A program made the position numbers and the translations under genes. The notes under the pieces were generated by a model, which saw only the letters and a program-made list of their open reading frames with translations, had not been told where the DNA came from and did not search any database. Positions 42,100 through 50,681 of a DNA stretch of 64,000 nucleotides are shown here, one piece after another. Each line of letters starts with the position of its first letter. Position 1 is the stretch's first letter. Origin of the DNA: Gp6-AA40 sp035492455 (GTDB lineage: Bacteria; Acidobacteriota; Vicinamibacteria; Vicinamibacterales; UBA2999); assembly GCA_035492455.1 (NCBI GenBank), contig DATJJE010000036.1, positions 39,617 to 103,616 of the forward strand, written 5' to 3'.

Positions 42100-44290
42100 A
42101 ATTCCGCGCCGGAAACCGTTCGTCCGGTACCCGTACTTCGATCGGCTGATGCCTCGGATAGTGCTCCACTTCTGCGCCGTGGCGATTCAGCGCGACGATG
42201 AACGCGACGGTCGAATCCTTCATCACACCGAGACACTGAAACGGCACCTGCAGCTCCAGCAGCCGCCCGGCGGCGACCTTGATACCCGGACAGCTGCGCG
42301 TCAATCCGCCCGCCGCGCGCGGTCGATCGACCATCTCGGCGCGCACTCCGCCGCCACCGCCGGTGACGACGACACTGCAGCCCTCAGGCTTCAGGAAGTT
42401 CAGGCTCATGTGCTGATCGGCGGTGATGACCTCGCGCATCGGCACCGGCCCGGCCGTACGCACGTAAAGGTTCTGCAAGTCGAAGCCGAACTCGATTTCC
42501 GAAATCGACAGTTGCCGCGTCGAGACCTCGTGCATGGCGTCGCCAGCGGCAACGATGTCGACCGACCCCGCTCCCAGCCACTCGAAGTAATCCGTCGCCT
42601 CGCCGTCAATCGTCGGCGTGATCAATCCGGTAGGCCCGACGATGCCGGCTGACGGCGGATGCGTCGTGATGTTGCTGACGAAAAGCTCCTCGGGAACTGG
42701 TACATCAATGGCGCGGTAAATGTTCCGGACGTGCCTCCGGAACAGATCGTCGAATACCAGATCCTGCTCCGATGAATGGTCATCGCCATACCACCAGAAC
42801 CAGTCGGAGCCCTCGGCAATGAGCATCTCCTCCTTCGCCCGCGCCAGCGCCTCCGTAGCAATATTCGTCGCGGCTTCAAGCGCCCGGCGCACATCCGCGA
42901 GCTGGCTCCATGCCCGCTGGTCGTCGGCGTGACCGACCCAGATGTAGAAGTTCGCGTTAATCCACGAGCCGGGAAAAATCGAGGGCAGCGAATCGCGTGG
43001 TGCACTACACGCCTCCGTCATCGTCACCGTGCGAAGCGTGGGGTGTGAGGCGAGACGTCTGTAGAGGGCGCGGAGAAACGGACGGCCCTGGCCTTCGAAG
43101 TGCTCCCAGGCGTTTTCGCCGTCGAGGATGACGAAGATAGTGGCCTCTCCGCCGTTCGTACGTGTCGAATAGCGGCTGCCCGCGTCGGCAAGACGCCGCA
43201 CGAAGTTTTCCGCCGCGTCCTCCGGATTCCATGACGCATACGTAAAGCCGATCAGATCTGAAAGCGTATGGTCGCGAAAGCCGCATGTGACCTGCTGTCC
43301 CTCGCGGCCGACGCGGTAGGCGCGGTAGAGCGCCTCGGGGTTTTCGACGTTGCCGTCGCGATCGCGGATGAACTCGCGACCGGTCGATTTCGCCAGGATT
43401 TCCTCGTCGGTCGCCATCCATTGAAAACCCGCCGTCGCTACAAGCGGCACCATGGCGTCCGATACGGAGCCTTCAGACGGCCACAAGCCGACCGGCTTGC
43501 GCCCGAACAACCGCTCGTGCAGGGTAACAGCGCGCGACAACTGCTCCGCGGCGTCTTCCGGATGACGGAACCGTTCACGGGGCATGCGTGACGAGGGATG
43601 CGTGCGAAGGTAGACGTCCGTGTCGCACAGCAGCGGCAGGATCGGATGGTAAAACGGCGACGTCGAGATTTCGACCTGTCCACGCACCGCGGCATCGCGA
43701 TATTCCGGCACCACACGGCGCAGCAGCTCGAGCTCCACCGCGCGCAATGTCTCCTTGTCGCCTTCTGTAAATCGACTACCCTTCGCCACCAGCGCCCGAA
43801 TACGCTCGTCGCGATCGAAATAGTAGGGATCGATCCAAACGAGCTTGTGCCAGACCTGCAGGTCGCGGATCTCTTCGATCGAGAACTGCGAGACCTGCGC
43901 TCTCATGGTCAGCCCGGCGCCATTTGCCTCGCGCTTCGCCAACAGCTCGCGGTAACGCGGATACGGATCGATCATGCGCGCCCGCTGCGCGTGGAAGAAC
44001 TCTTCGATGCAGTAGCCGCGCTCTTCGTCCGATAGTGCGTCGGCAGGCTTCAGACCGATTTCAAGATGACGATCCCGCGCACGGTCCTGCGCGAACGCTT
44101 CGAGCTGAACGAGGAGCGACGGTACCAGGTTGAACGTCGCCTTCACGTCAGGGAACTCGCGCAGCAGCGCGACCATCCCCCAGTAGTCCTTCGTCGCATG
44201 CAACCGGACCCACGGCAGAATATGCTCCCCTGTTGCCAGGTCCTCGTAAAACGGTTGGTGCATGTGCCACAGAAGCGCGACGCGCGTCAT
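42089..44290 (-). CDS. Glycoside hydrolase family 57 protein
   Basis: A 733-aa GH57 enzyme. Conserved region 1 is LLWHMHQPFYED (His9, His11). Region 3 carries the expected nucleophile Glu in GLWPSEGSVSD, and region 4 the acid Asp in ILDGENAWEHF. The N-terminal barrel is followed by about 250 residues of beta-rich sequence of the kind seen in GH57 proteins with a DUF3536-like or similar C-terminal part. GH57 covers alpha-amylases, glucanotransferases, branching enzymes and others; I cannot assign the reaction. There is no signal peptide, so a glycogen- or maltodextrin-related cytosolic role is likely. It starts 18 bp from divergent lptF-lptG. Confidence 0.85.
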   Translation of the reverse strand: MTRVALLWHMHQPFYEDLATGEHILPWVRLHATKDYWGMVALLREFPDVKATFNLVPSLLVQLEAFAQDRARDRHLEIGLKPADALSDEERGYCIEEFFHAQRARMIDPYPRYRELLAKREANGAGLTMRAQVSQFSIEEIRDLQVWHKLVWIDPYYFDRDERIRALVAKGSRFTEGDKETLRAVELELLRRVVPEYRDAAVRGQVEISTSPFYHPILPLLCDTDVYLRTHPSSRMPRERFRHPEDAAEQLSRAVTLHERLFGRKPVGLWPSEGSVSDAMVPLVATAGFQWMATDEEILAKSTGREFIRDRDGNVENPEALYRAYRVGREGQQVTCGFRDHTLSDLIGFTYASWNPEDAAENFVRRLADAGSRYSTRTNGGEATIFVILDGENAWEHFEGQGRPFLRALYRRLASHPTLRTVTMTEACSAPRDSLPSIFPGSWINANFYIWVGHADDQRAWSQLADVRRALEAATNIATEALARAKEEMLIAEGSDWFWWYGDDHSSEQDLVFDDLFRRHVRNIYRAIDVPVPEELFVSNITTHPPSAGIVGPTGLITPTIDGEATDYFEWLGAGSVDIVAAGDAMHEVSTRQLSISEIEFGFDLQNLYVRTAGPVPMREVITADQHMSLNFLKPEGCSVVVTGGGGGVRAEMVDRPRAAGGLTRSCPGIKVAAGRLLELQVPFQCLGVMKDSTVAFIVALNRHGAEVEHYPRHQPIEVRVPDERFPARNWTA

Positions 44291-44308
44291 AGAATGAAGG
44301 GCTAACCG

Positions 44309-46618
44309 GTGAAGATTCTCGACCGTTACGTGATCCGTGAAGTCCTGCTGCCGTTTGTCATCGCGCTGCTGGTCTTCACGTTCATCTTAATCGTCCCGTC
44401 GATGATGCAGTACGCGGAGGCGTTCATCGCCAAAGGCGTCTCCACAACGGTCGTGCTTCGCGCGATGGCGACCTTGTTGCCGTCATCGCTTGCGCTCTCG
44501 ATTCCTTCGGCGCTCCTCATCGCGCTGCTCATCGCCTTCGGACGGCTCTCCGCCGACCGCGAATTCGTGGCCATGCAGGCGTGCGGCGTCAGCGTTGCGC
44601 GGCTGCTCTGGCCCGTGGGAATTCTGTCGGTCGTGGGCTGGGCAACCACCTCGTACGTGATGATCGAAGCGCTTCCGGATGCGAACCAGGCATTCCGGCA
44701 GATTGCCTTCAACGTCCTCGCTGAGCGGGCCGAAGGCGAAGTCAAGCCGCGCATCTTCTTCACCGAATTCCCCGACCTGGTCATCTACGTGCGCGACATT
44801 CCACAGGAAGGCGGGTGGAATGACGTGTTCATGGCCGACAACACGCCGGGGCGTCCACAGGCGATCTATCTCGTCAAACACGGTCGGGTCGTGCTCGACG
44901 CGAAGCGGCGCACGGTCGAAATGGTTCTTGAAGACGGCACACGGCATGTCGCCAACGCCGACGGGACATATCAGGTCGTCAAATTCGCGCGGCAGGTGGT
45001 CAGCGTAAATCCGGACGTCGTGTTTCCGCGTGGCGGCCCGACAAAGGGCGATCCCGAGATGACGATCGCCGAGCTCCGGCAGCGTGCCGCGGAGCTCGAA
45101 GCGCAAGGCATGTCGTCGCACAACCAGGTCATGGCCATCCACCGAAAGTTCGCGATTCCGGTCGCCTGCCTGGTGTTTGGCGTGATTGGGCTGGCGCTCG
45201 GCGCCACTAACCGCCGCGACGGCAAACTCGGAAGCTTCGTCTTCGGCCTCGGCGTCATCTTCGCGTATTACATCCCGCTGACGCTCGGACCCGCGCTGGC
45301 GAAGGGACATCTGATCCCGCCGTGGCTCGCGGTATGGGCGCCGAACATCATCCTCAGCCTGGTTGGCGCGGCGTTGTTCTTCTGGCGTTCGCGTGCCGCG
45401 GATCAGGAGTTCCGTTTGGTTCGCCCGAAGTGGCTCGAACGTCGTCATCGACCCACGGAGCCTTCGCACCCACGAACCGCCGACAGCCTGTCCGCGCCGA
45501 CGAGCGTGCTCGCTCGCCTTCGCCCCAGCATCCTCGATCGTTACGTGACGACGATGTACGTGCGCGTGTTTCTGTTGTGTGCGCTTGGACTGCTCGCGCT
45601 GTTTTACATCTCCACGTTCATCGATCGATCGGACAAGGTGTTCAAAGGTGCGGCGACGTGGAGCATGATGGGCGCGTATCTCTGGTATTTGATGCCGCAG
45701 TACGTTTATTACGTGCTGCCGATGTCGGTGCTGCTCGCCTCGCTCGTCACCATCGGCGTGCTGACGAAGAACAGCGAGCTTATCGTCATGAAGGCGTGCG
45801 GTATCAGTTTGTATCGTATCGCCATGCCGATGCTTGGCGCGGCGCTGCTCGCGGGCGGAACGCTGTTCATGCTCGAGCAGACCGTGCTCGGCGACTCGAA
45901 CCGTCGCGCGGAGGCGATCAAGCGTGTAATGAACGGCGTCGCCCCGGAGACGCTCGATATGCTGACGCGCCAGTGGGTGGTCGGCAGCCGCGGCGAGATT
46001 TATCACTACGATTACTTCGATCCCGCGAACAACGCGCTGATGGGGCTCGAGGTATTCGGGTTCTCCGATCGGATGCGCGCACTCACCCACCGCTCCTACG
46101 CGAAGGTGGCGCGCTTCTCGCCGCAGCCGGGCCACCCTGAACAGTGGCGCGCTGAACAGACGTGGTCACGCGAGCTGCTGCCGAGCGGCGACACGCGGCA
46201 GTACGCATCCGCGCCAACAACCGAGTTCACACTCGAACCACCCTCGTACTTCGGCACGCGGCAGCCGGAGCCCGAGTTCATGACCTATTCACAGCTGCAG
46301 TCGTATATCGATCAACTCAAGACCAGCGGGTTCGATGTCATCGCCCAGCAGGTAGCACTCGAACGAAAAGCATCGTTTCCGTTCGTTACGCTGATCATGA
46401 CGCTCATCGCGGTGCCGTTTGCCGTCACCGCGGGCCGCCGCGGCGCGATGTACGGCATCGGCGTCGGGATTGTGATTGCCATCAGCTACTGGGTGGCGTT
46501 CAGTGTTTTCGCGGCGCTCGGCACCGGCGGTGTCGTCGCGCCGATGCTCGCGGCGTGGGCGCCGAATATCCTGTTTGGCGCAGGCGCTGCGTATCTGCTG
46601 TTAACCGTGCGGACGTAG
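44309..46618 (+). CDS. LptF-LptG fusion, LPS export permease
   Basis: A 769-aa protein made of two YjgP/YjgQ permeases in one chain. The first half (1 to about 370) begins KILDRYVIREVLLPFVIALL and has six helices with a periplasmic jellyroll (FFTEFPDLVIYVRDIP). A Pro/Ser linker follows, and near residue 405 the second half begins ILDRYVTTMYVRVFLLCALG with the same layout. Normally LptF and LptG are separate proteins of about 360 aa each. With LptB (22436) they would form the LptB2FG transporter. GTG start, with AAGGG 7 nt upstream. The stop TAG lies in a palindromic repeat. Confidence 0.92.
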   Translation: MKILDRYVIREVLLPFVIALLVFTFILIVPSMMQYAEAFIAKGVSTTVVLRAMATLLPSSLALSIPSALLIALLIAFGRLSADREFVAMQACGVSVARLLWPVGILSVVGWATTSYVMIEALPDANQAFRQIAFNVLAERAEGEVKPRIFFTEFPDLVIYVRDIPQEGGWNDVFMADNTPGRPQAIYLVKHGRVVLDAKRRTVEMVLEDGTRHVANADGTYQVVKFARQVVSVNPDVVFPRGGPTKGDPEMTIAELRQRAAELEAQGMSSHNQVMAIHRKFAIPVACLVFGVIGLALGATNRRDGKLGSFVFGLGVIFAYYIPLTLGPALAKGHLIPPWLAVWAPNIILSLVGAALFFWRSRAADQEFRLVRPKWLERRHRPTEPSHPRTADSLSAPTSVLARLRPSILDRYVTTMYVRVFLLCALGLLALFYISTFIDRSDKVFKGAATWSMMGAYLWYLMPQYVYYVLPMSVLLASLVTIGVLTKNSELIVMKACGISLYRIAMPMLGAALLAGGTLFMLEQTVLGDSNRRAEAIKRVMNGVAPETLDMLTRQWVVGSRGEIYHYDYFDPANNALMGLEVFGFSDRMRALTHRSYAKVARFSPQPGHPEQWRAEQTWSRELLPSGDTRQYASAPTTEFTLEPPSYFGTRQPEPEFMTYSQLQSYIDQLKTSGFDVIAQQVALERKASFPFVTLIMTLIAVPFAVTAGRRGAMYGIGVGIVIAISYWVAFSVFAALGTGGVVAPMLAAWAPNILFGAGAAYLLLTVRT

Positions 46619-46641
46619 CGCCGCCTGAAGGCGGCCGCTAC
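46615..46641. repeat. Palindromic repeat containing the lptF-lptG stop codon
   Basis: GTAGCGCCGCCT, loop GA, then AGGCGGCCGCTAC: a 12-bp stem with one bulge, opening with the TAG stop codon of the lptFG gene. Confidence 0.75.
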
Positions 46642-46651
46642 CGACGACGCA

Positions 46652-46672
46652 GGGGTCGGTTTCAGCCGGCCC
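46652..46672. repeat. Palindromic repeat in the 3' end of the BNR gene
   Basis: GGGGTCGGTT, TC, AGCCGGCCC: a stem with G-T wobble positions. Read on the minus strand it encodes the last residues (QRAG) and stop of the BNR-propeller gene. Confidence 0.6.
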
Positions 46673-47801
46673 GCTGAAATCTCACCGAATGAATCGGCGG
46701 CAGATTGGATGAGATCGTCTGCCATGAATCGCCGCCATTCTCAGTCACCCACAACGATCCGGTCGTCGATCCGAACGCGAGCACCTCTCCACTCTCGTCG
46801 ATGTCCAGCGCGTGGCGGTAGACCAAATCGTACGCATGCTGCTGTGGCAGACCGCTGGTGAGCGTCTGGAATGTCTTGCCTCCGTCACGCGTACGATTGA
46901 CGATGACATGGCCGTCTGCCGGGTAGCGCTTCTCGTCCTTGATCGCCGGGACGAACCAGGCGGTCTCCGGATCGCGCGGATGCACGGCGACCGCGAATCC
47001 GAAGGCGCTCAATCGTGGACCCGAAGGCTCCGCGCTGCCCGGCTGAATCTCGCTCCACGATGCCGCACGATCGGTCGATTTGAATATCCCGTTATGGTGC
47101 TGCACCCATAACGCGTCCGGATTCGCCGCGCACTGCACCACCTGATGCGGATCCTGAGCGTTCGGCTCGAACTGCATTTCCGGCGGCATGTATTCCGCGC
47201 GCATCCCCTTGCCGCCGACGCTCCACGTGCACCCGCCGTCACGCGTGACCCACGCGCCGCCGCAGGAAATGCCGATGACGATGTGCTTCGGGTCGCGTGG
47301 ATCGACGCAGACCGAATGGATTCCCGGGTAATCCGCTCCGCCGCCGAACCACATCTCGCGCTTCGGGTCATCCCAGAGCTGCCGATTAAGCGTCCATGAA
47401 TCGCCGCCGTCATCCGACCTGAATAGGCCGCCTGGCATCGTGCCGCACCAGATGACGCCCCGCTCGTTTGTGCCGCCCGGCGCCAGCGCCCACACGAGTT
47501 TCAGCGCCCAGTCGATTGGCTTACCGTTGTGGGTCATCTTCGGCGTGTAGCCGTCCGGCATCGGCGGATACGCGGGCGTCCCGATCTCCTGCCATGTTGC
47601 GCCCTCGTCACGGGAGCGGTGCAGTTTCGCACCGAAATGGCCGTGATACAGCGCAGCGATCACATCGCCGCTTCGCGGGTCGTGCATCGTCAGCGTGCAG
47701 TTGTCGCCCAGAAAATTCGCACGCGATACGGCCCACGCCGACGCACCGCGCGCCACGGTGAACAGTCCCTTGCGCGTGGCGACGTAACATGCCCTGCTCA
47801 T
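46662..47801 (-). CDS. BNR/sialidase-type beta-propeller protein
   Basis: A 379-aa protein with repeated Asp-box motifs (S-x-D-x-G-x-x-W): SRDEGATWQEI, SDDGGDSWTLN, TRDGGCTWSVG, STDRAASWSEI, TRDGGKTFQTL and TENGGDSWQTI. These build a sialidase/VPS10-like propeller. There is no signal peptide and no visible sialidase catalytic triad, so glycosidase activity is not supported. It is coupled by ATGA to a MoaD-like gene upstream, a pairing that suggests a joint function that I cannot name. Confidence 0.78.
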   Translation of the reverse strand: MSRACYVATRKGLFTVARGASAWAVSRANFLGDNCTLTMHDPRSGDVIAALYHGHFGAKLHRSRDEGATWQEIGTPAYPPMPDGYTPKMTHNGKPIDWALKLVWALAPGGTNERGVIWCGTMPGGLFRSDDGGDSWTLNRQLWDDPKREMWFGGGADYPGIHSVCVDPRDPKHIVIGISCGGAWVTRDGGCTWSVGGKGMRAEYMPPEMQFEPNAQDPHQVVQCAANPDALWVQHHNGIFKSTDRAASWSEIQPGSAEPSGPRLSAFGFAVAVHPRDPETAWFVPAIKDEKRYPADGHVIVNRTRDGGKTFQTLTSGLPQQHAYDLVYRHALDIDESGEVLAFGSTTGSLWVTENGGDSWQTISSNLPPIHSVRFQRAG

Positions 47802-48073
47802 TGCTGGCCTCCTGACAACGCCTGGATCACGTCGATCATCCCTTCCTCGTTGACCGGGTCGGTCAACCCCACGCGATCGCGAAGCTGTCCACCGTCGACA
47901 AAGATAGCCATGTGCTCGCGGAGGCGTCCCTGCTCGTCGAGCACGTAGCTGCGCGCCCGCGGGTGCTCCGCAAAGTACGCGTCGAGCGCGTCACGGACGC
48001 GGCTGCCGCCGACGACGCGCGGCGGGCACTCGATATGACGCTGGATGTTGTCCGTGAAGCGGATGGTCGGCAT
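47798..48073 (-). CDS. MoaD/ThiS-like ubiquitin-fold protein ending GGQQ
   Basis: A 91-aa beta-grasp protein: TIRFTDNIQRHIECPP, RVRDALDAYFAEHPRARSYVLDEQGRLREHMAIFVDGGQLRDRVGL, then MIDVIQALSGGQQ. The fold and the near-terminal Gly-Gly match sulfur carriers of the MoaD/ThiS type, but two glutamines follow the Gly-Gly. An active carrier would have to lose them or use another mechanism. Start is ATG 48073 (TGATG with the PHP gene) or GTG 48076. It overlaps the BNR gene by 4 bp. Confidence 0.72.
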   Translation of the reverse strand: MPTIRFTDNIQRHIECPPRVVGGSRVRDALDAYFAEHPRARSYVLDEQGRLREHMAIFVDGGQLRDRVGLTDPVNEEGMIDVIQALSGGQQ

Positions 48074-49740
48074 CACTTCGCGTATTTAATATCGTCGATC
48101 TGAATCTGTCCGTTCGAGCCAATCTTCGTGTTCACGGAATCGATGACGAACAGCACCGAGTCGATTTGCGAGAGGTCCGGGTGCTCGGGCATTGACGTGC
48201 TGATGCCGTGGAAGTCGGCGAAGGGCACCTCAATCGCTCGCGGCATCTGATCCACATATACCGACCTGCGCCACCGGCTGTCGGCTCCGCCCGAGGCCCG
48301 CAGCTGCACGGACAACCGCATGGGCCGATCCGCTCGCGCCATGAACATCAATCGGTCGTACATCCCTATTGCGGAAGTCGCCGGCATCACGAACGCGGCA
48401 TACGGGCTGTCGGCCGACGATCCGGAAATCGCAAAGCGCAGGAGAAGCTGCGTTCCCGGCAACGCGCCGACGACGTCGAGCGCGGCGTCGGAGGAGGCAC
48501 TCTTTTCGATCGTCCAGCCGCGCGCCGGACCGTTGTCATACACCGCATGGAATGTCCGCGGACCTGAAAGGTCCGTGCTGCTCGAGGTCCGCGCGCTCGC
48601 GGTCGACGTCCTCGGCGGCGCGGGCGCTTCCGGCTCCCGGTCTACGTATACGGGATTCGACATCAGCCACGGCACCGGCGGCGTTCCCGGACCACTGGGC
48701 AGCGTCACCTCCACGCGATACACGCCGGCATCGGCAGCATGTTCCAACCGTCTTCCCTGCGTGTTGGCGACAGCGACGCCGTTGCGAAACAGTGTGATCT
48801 GGGCATCATCCGGCGCCTGCGCATCAACAGTGATCGAGCCGGCGTTCGCCGCGACGCGCAGCGCGGCCGGTCCGGCAAGCGCGTCAATCATCGAGTAGAA
48901 CGCTCCGTCCCGAATCGCGTTCAGTACGGCGCCGGCGTCGGCCGCCGCATCGCGCGTCAGCCGCGCGTCCGGCAGCGCAATCGAAAACTCGCGAAATGAG
49001 TTTGCGTAGGACGGGAAGTGAAGCGACCCTGCCGAATCGTACGGTTCGCCGAACGATCGCACGCCGACACGAGCGTGCGCGTCAGCGGCTGCCACACCGA
49101 AGATCCGCCGCCGCTGTGCGAGCTCGTCCCAACGCCTGATGACGGGCTCGGGTCGATCGAGCAGCAACGCGAGCGCCTGCGGTGGACGAAACGGATACGT
49201 CAGGAGCGTGCGTACGAACGCCCATGGCCGCTCGTCACGCCACTCGCTGTCCGCACTCAACCACTCGAGCCCGTCGATCGGCGCGTTCCAGTCCTTCCAT
49301 TGCAGATCGGGCTTCGGCGAGCCTGGATGCGCAGCTATCGCAATTCCGCCGAGCCGGTGCACGTCGTCGACAACGTCACGGCCTTCCCCGCCGAGCGGAT
49401 ACGGCGCCTTCGGCAGGCCGAGTGCGACCAGATGCCCGTCGATGGTGCTGACCTCCACACCGTCGATGTACAGCACGCCGTTCCGGTAATCGGGCAAATC
49501 GGGCGTTCGCGTCCCATCGCCATGGTCGGTGATGATCACGAATTGCAGACCCGCCGCCGCCGCGGCACGCGTCACGTCGTCGACCGATCCAGTGCCATCG
49601 GAACGATTCGTGTGGACATGAATGACACCGCGGATGGGTGCAGCCATTCCAGGAGGCGCGGCGGGTAACGGGCGCGGTGCCGGCGGCATAATCACAAACA
49701 GCACGACGGCCGCGATGGTGAGCAGGGCAAACCGCCGCAT
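48073..49740 (-). CDS. Membrane-anchored or exported PHP-domain protein
   Basis: About 555 aa. An N-terminal hydrophobic segment (RRFALLTIAAVVLFVIM) acts as signal or anchor. A PHP metal-phosphoesterase domain follows: VIHVHTNRSDGTGS, FVIITDHGDG, GVEVSTIDGHLVALG, IAIAAHPGSP and AAADAHAR supply the expected His/Asp/Glu ligands. The C-terminal 200 residues are beta-rich, with a linker of Ser/Thr/Pro. PHP enzymes hydrolyse phosphoesters; substrate unknown. ATG 49740 is chosen; a TTG at 49758, right after the xerD stop, is possible. Confidence 0.78.
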   Translation of the reverse strand: MRRFALLTIAAVVLFVIMPPAPRPLPAAPPGMAAPIRGVIHVHTNRSDGTGSVDDVTRAAAAAGLQFVIITDHGDGTRTPDLPDYRNGVLYIDGVEVSTIDGHLVALGLPKAPYPLGGEGRDVVDDVHRLGGIAIAAHPGSPKPDLQWKDWNAPIDGLEWLSADSEWRDERPWAFVRTLLTYPFRPPQALALLLDRPEPVIRRWDELAQRRRIFGVAAADAHARVGVRSFGEPYDSAGSLHFPSYANSFREFSIALPDARLTRDAAADAGAVLNAIRDGAFYSMIDALAGPAALRVAANAGSITVDAQAPDDAQITLFRNGVAVANTQGRRLEHAADAGVYRVEVTLPSGPGTPPVPWLMSNPVYVDREPEAPAPPRTSTASARTSSSTDLSGPRTFHAVYDNGPARGWTIEKSASSDAALDVVGALPGTQLLLRFAISGSSADSPYAAFVMPATSAIGMYDRLMFMARADRPMRLSVQLRASGGADSRWRRSVYVDQMPRAIEVPFADFHGISTSMPEHPDLSQIDSVLFVIDSVNTKIGSNGQIQIDDIKYAK

Positions 49741-49758
49741 CAGACGAAACACGCGCAA

Positions 49759-50616
49759 TTACGCCCTGGGATGGAAGCGGTCGTAGACCGCGCGCATGCG
49801 CTGCTGCAGCACGTGAGTGTAGATCTGCGTGGTGGACAAATCGGCGTGGCCGAGCATCATCTGGATGGCTCGGAGATCCGCGCCGCGCTCGAGCAGATGC
49901 GTGGCGAATGAATGCCGCAGCATGTGCGGGCTCAACGTCGCGGTCACGCCGGCGGTGCGCCCATAGCCCTTCAAGATTTTCCAGAAACCAACGCGCGTGA
50001 GACCGGAACCGCCGCCGCGCGCGTTGACGAACAACCGTGGACTCGTGCGTGTTCCCAGTAACGCCGAACGTCCCTCACGCAGGTAACGGCGGACCCACGC
50101 GGCTGCCTCGTCGCCCATTGGCACAACCCGCTGCTTATCGCCTTTGCCCGTACACGTCAGAAATAACGCGTCGAGATTCACGTCCGGCGGACGCAGCGAG
50201 ATCAGCTCCGAGACGCGCAGTCCGGTCGCATACAGCAGCTCGATCAACGCTCGGTCGCGGAGACCGCGAGGCGTGCTTACATCCGGCTGCTGCAGCAGCT
50301 TATCGACTTCCTCGACCGACAGATGCCGAGGCAGCGACTTCCACGATCGCGGCGCACGAAGCTGATCGGCCGGATTGGACTTGATCCGTTTGTCGATTGT
50401 CAGAAAACGGTAAAACCCGCGGTAGCAGGCGATGGCACGAGCGACGGATCGAGGCGAGCGCCCCTCCGACATCAACTGCCGAACCAGCTCCTCGAGCTGC
50501 TGTCGCGTCAGCCGCTCGACCGTAGCGCTGTTTCCCGCCGCGAACTCCTGCAGCAGAATGAGATCGCGCGCGTAGCTTTCCACCGAGTTGACGGAAAGCC
50601 GCCGCTCGACCGTCAA
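49759..50616 (-). CDS. xerD: Tyrosine recombinase XerC/XerD
   Basis: Resolves chromosome dimers at dif with its partner. The catalytic set is complete: Arg134 (TGLRVSEL), Lys158 (CTGKGDKQR), His231 and Arg234 (SPHMLRHSFATHLL), His257 (LGHADLSTTQIY) and Tyr266. The 285-aa form from TTG 50616 lacks a few residues of the usual N-terminus. In-frame codons continue upstream for about 20 residues (DAYLTHLTVERRLS) before a stop, with no ATG or GTG among them, so initiation is at TTG, CTG (50637) or ATT. No clear choice between XerC and XerD. Confidence 0.9.
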   Translation of the reverse strand: MTVERRLSVNSVESYARDLILLQEFAAGNSATVERLTRQQLEELVRQLMSEGRSPRSVARAIACYRGFYRFLTIDKRIKSNPADQLRAPRSWKSLPRHLSVEEVDKLLQQPDVSTPRGLRDRALIELLYATGLRVSELISLRPPDVNLDALFLTCTGKGDKQRVVPMGDEAAAWVRRYLREGRSALLGTRTSPRLFVNARGGGSGLTRVGFWKILKGYGRTAGVTATLSPHMLRHSFATHLLERGADLRAIQMMLGHADLSTTQIYTHVLQQRMRAVYDRFHPRA

Positions 50617-50681
50617 GTGCGTCAGGTAGGCGTCGACCGCTGAAGTAGATGTCCCTGGAATTGTAGAATTGTAGCGAACTT

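Noticed and set aside
46662..47801. Sialidase enzyme
   Set aside because: Only the Asp-box repeats are present. The arginine triad and other catalytic residues are not recognisable, and there is no signal peptide.
49759..50616. Integrase of a mobile element
   Set aside because: The length and the full XerC/D motif set, with core genes on both sides and no attachment-site duplication, fit the housekeeping recombinase.
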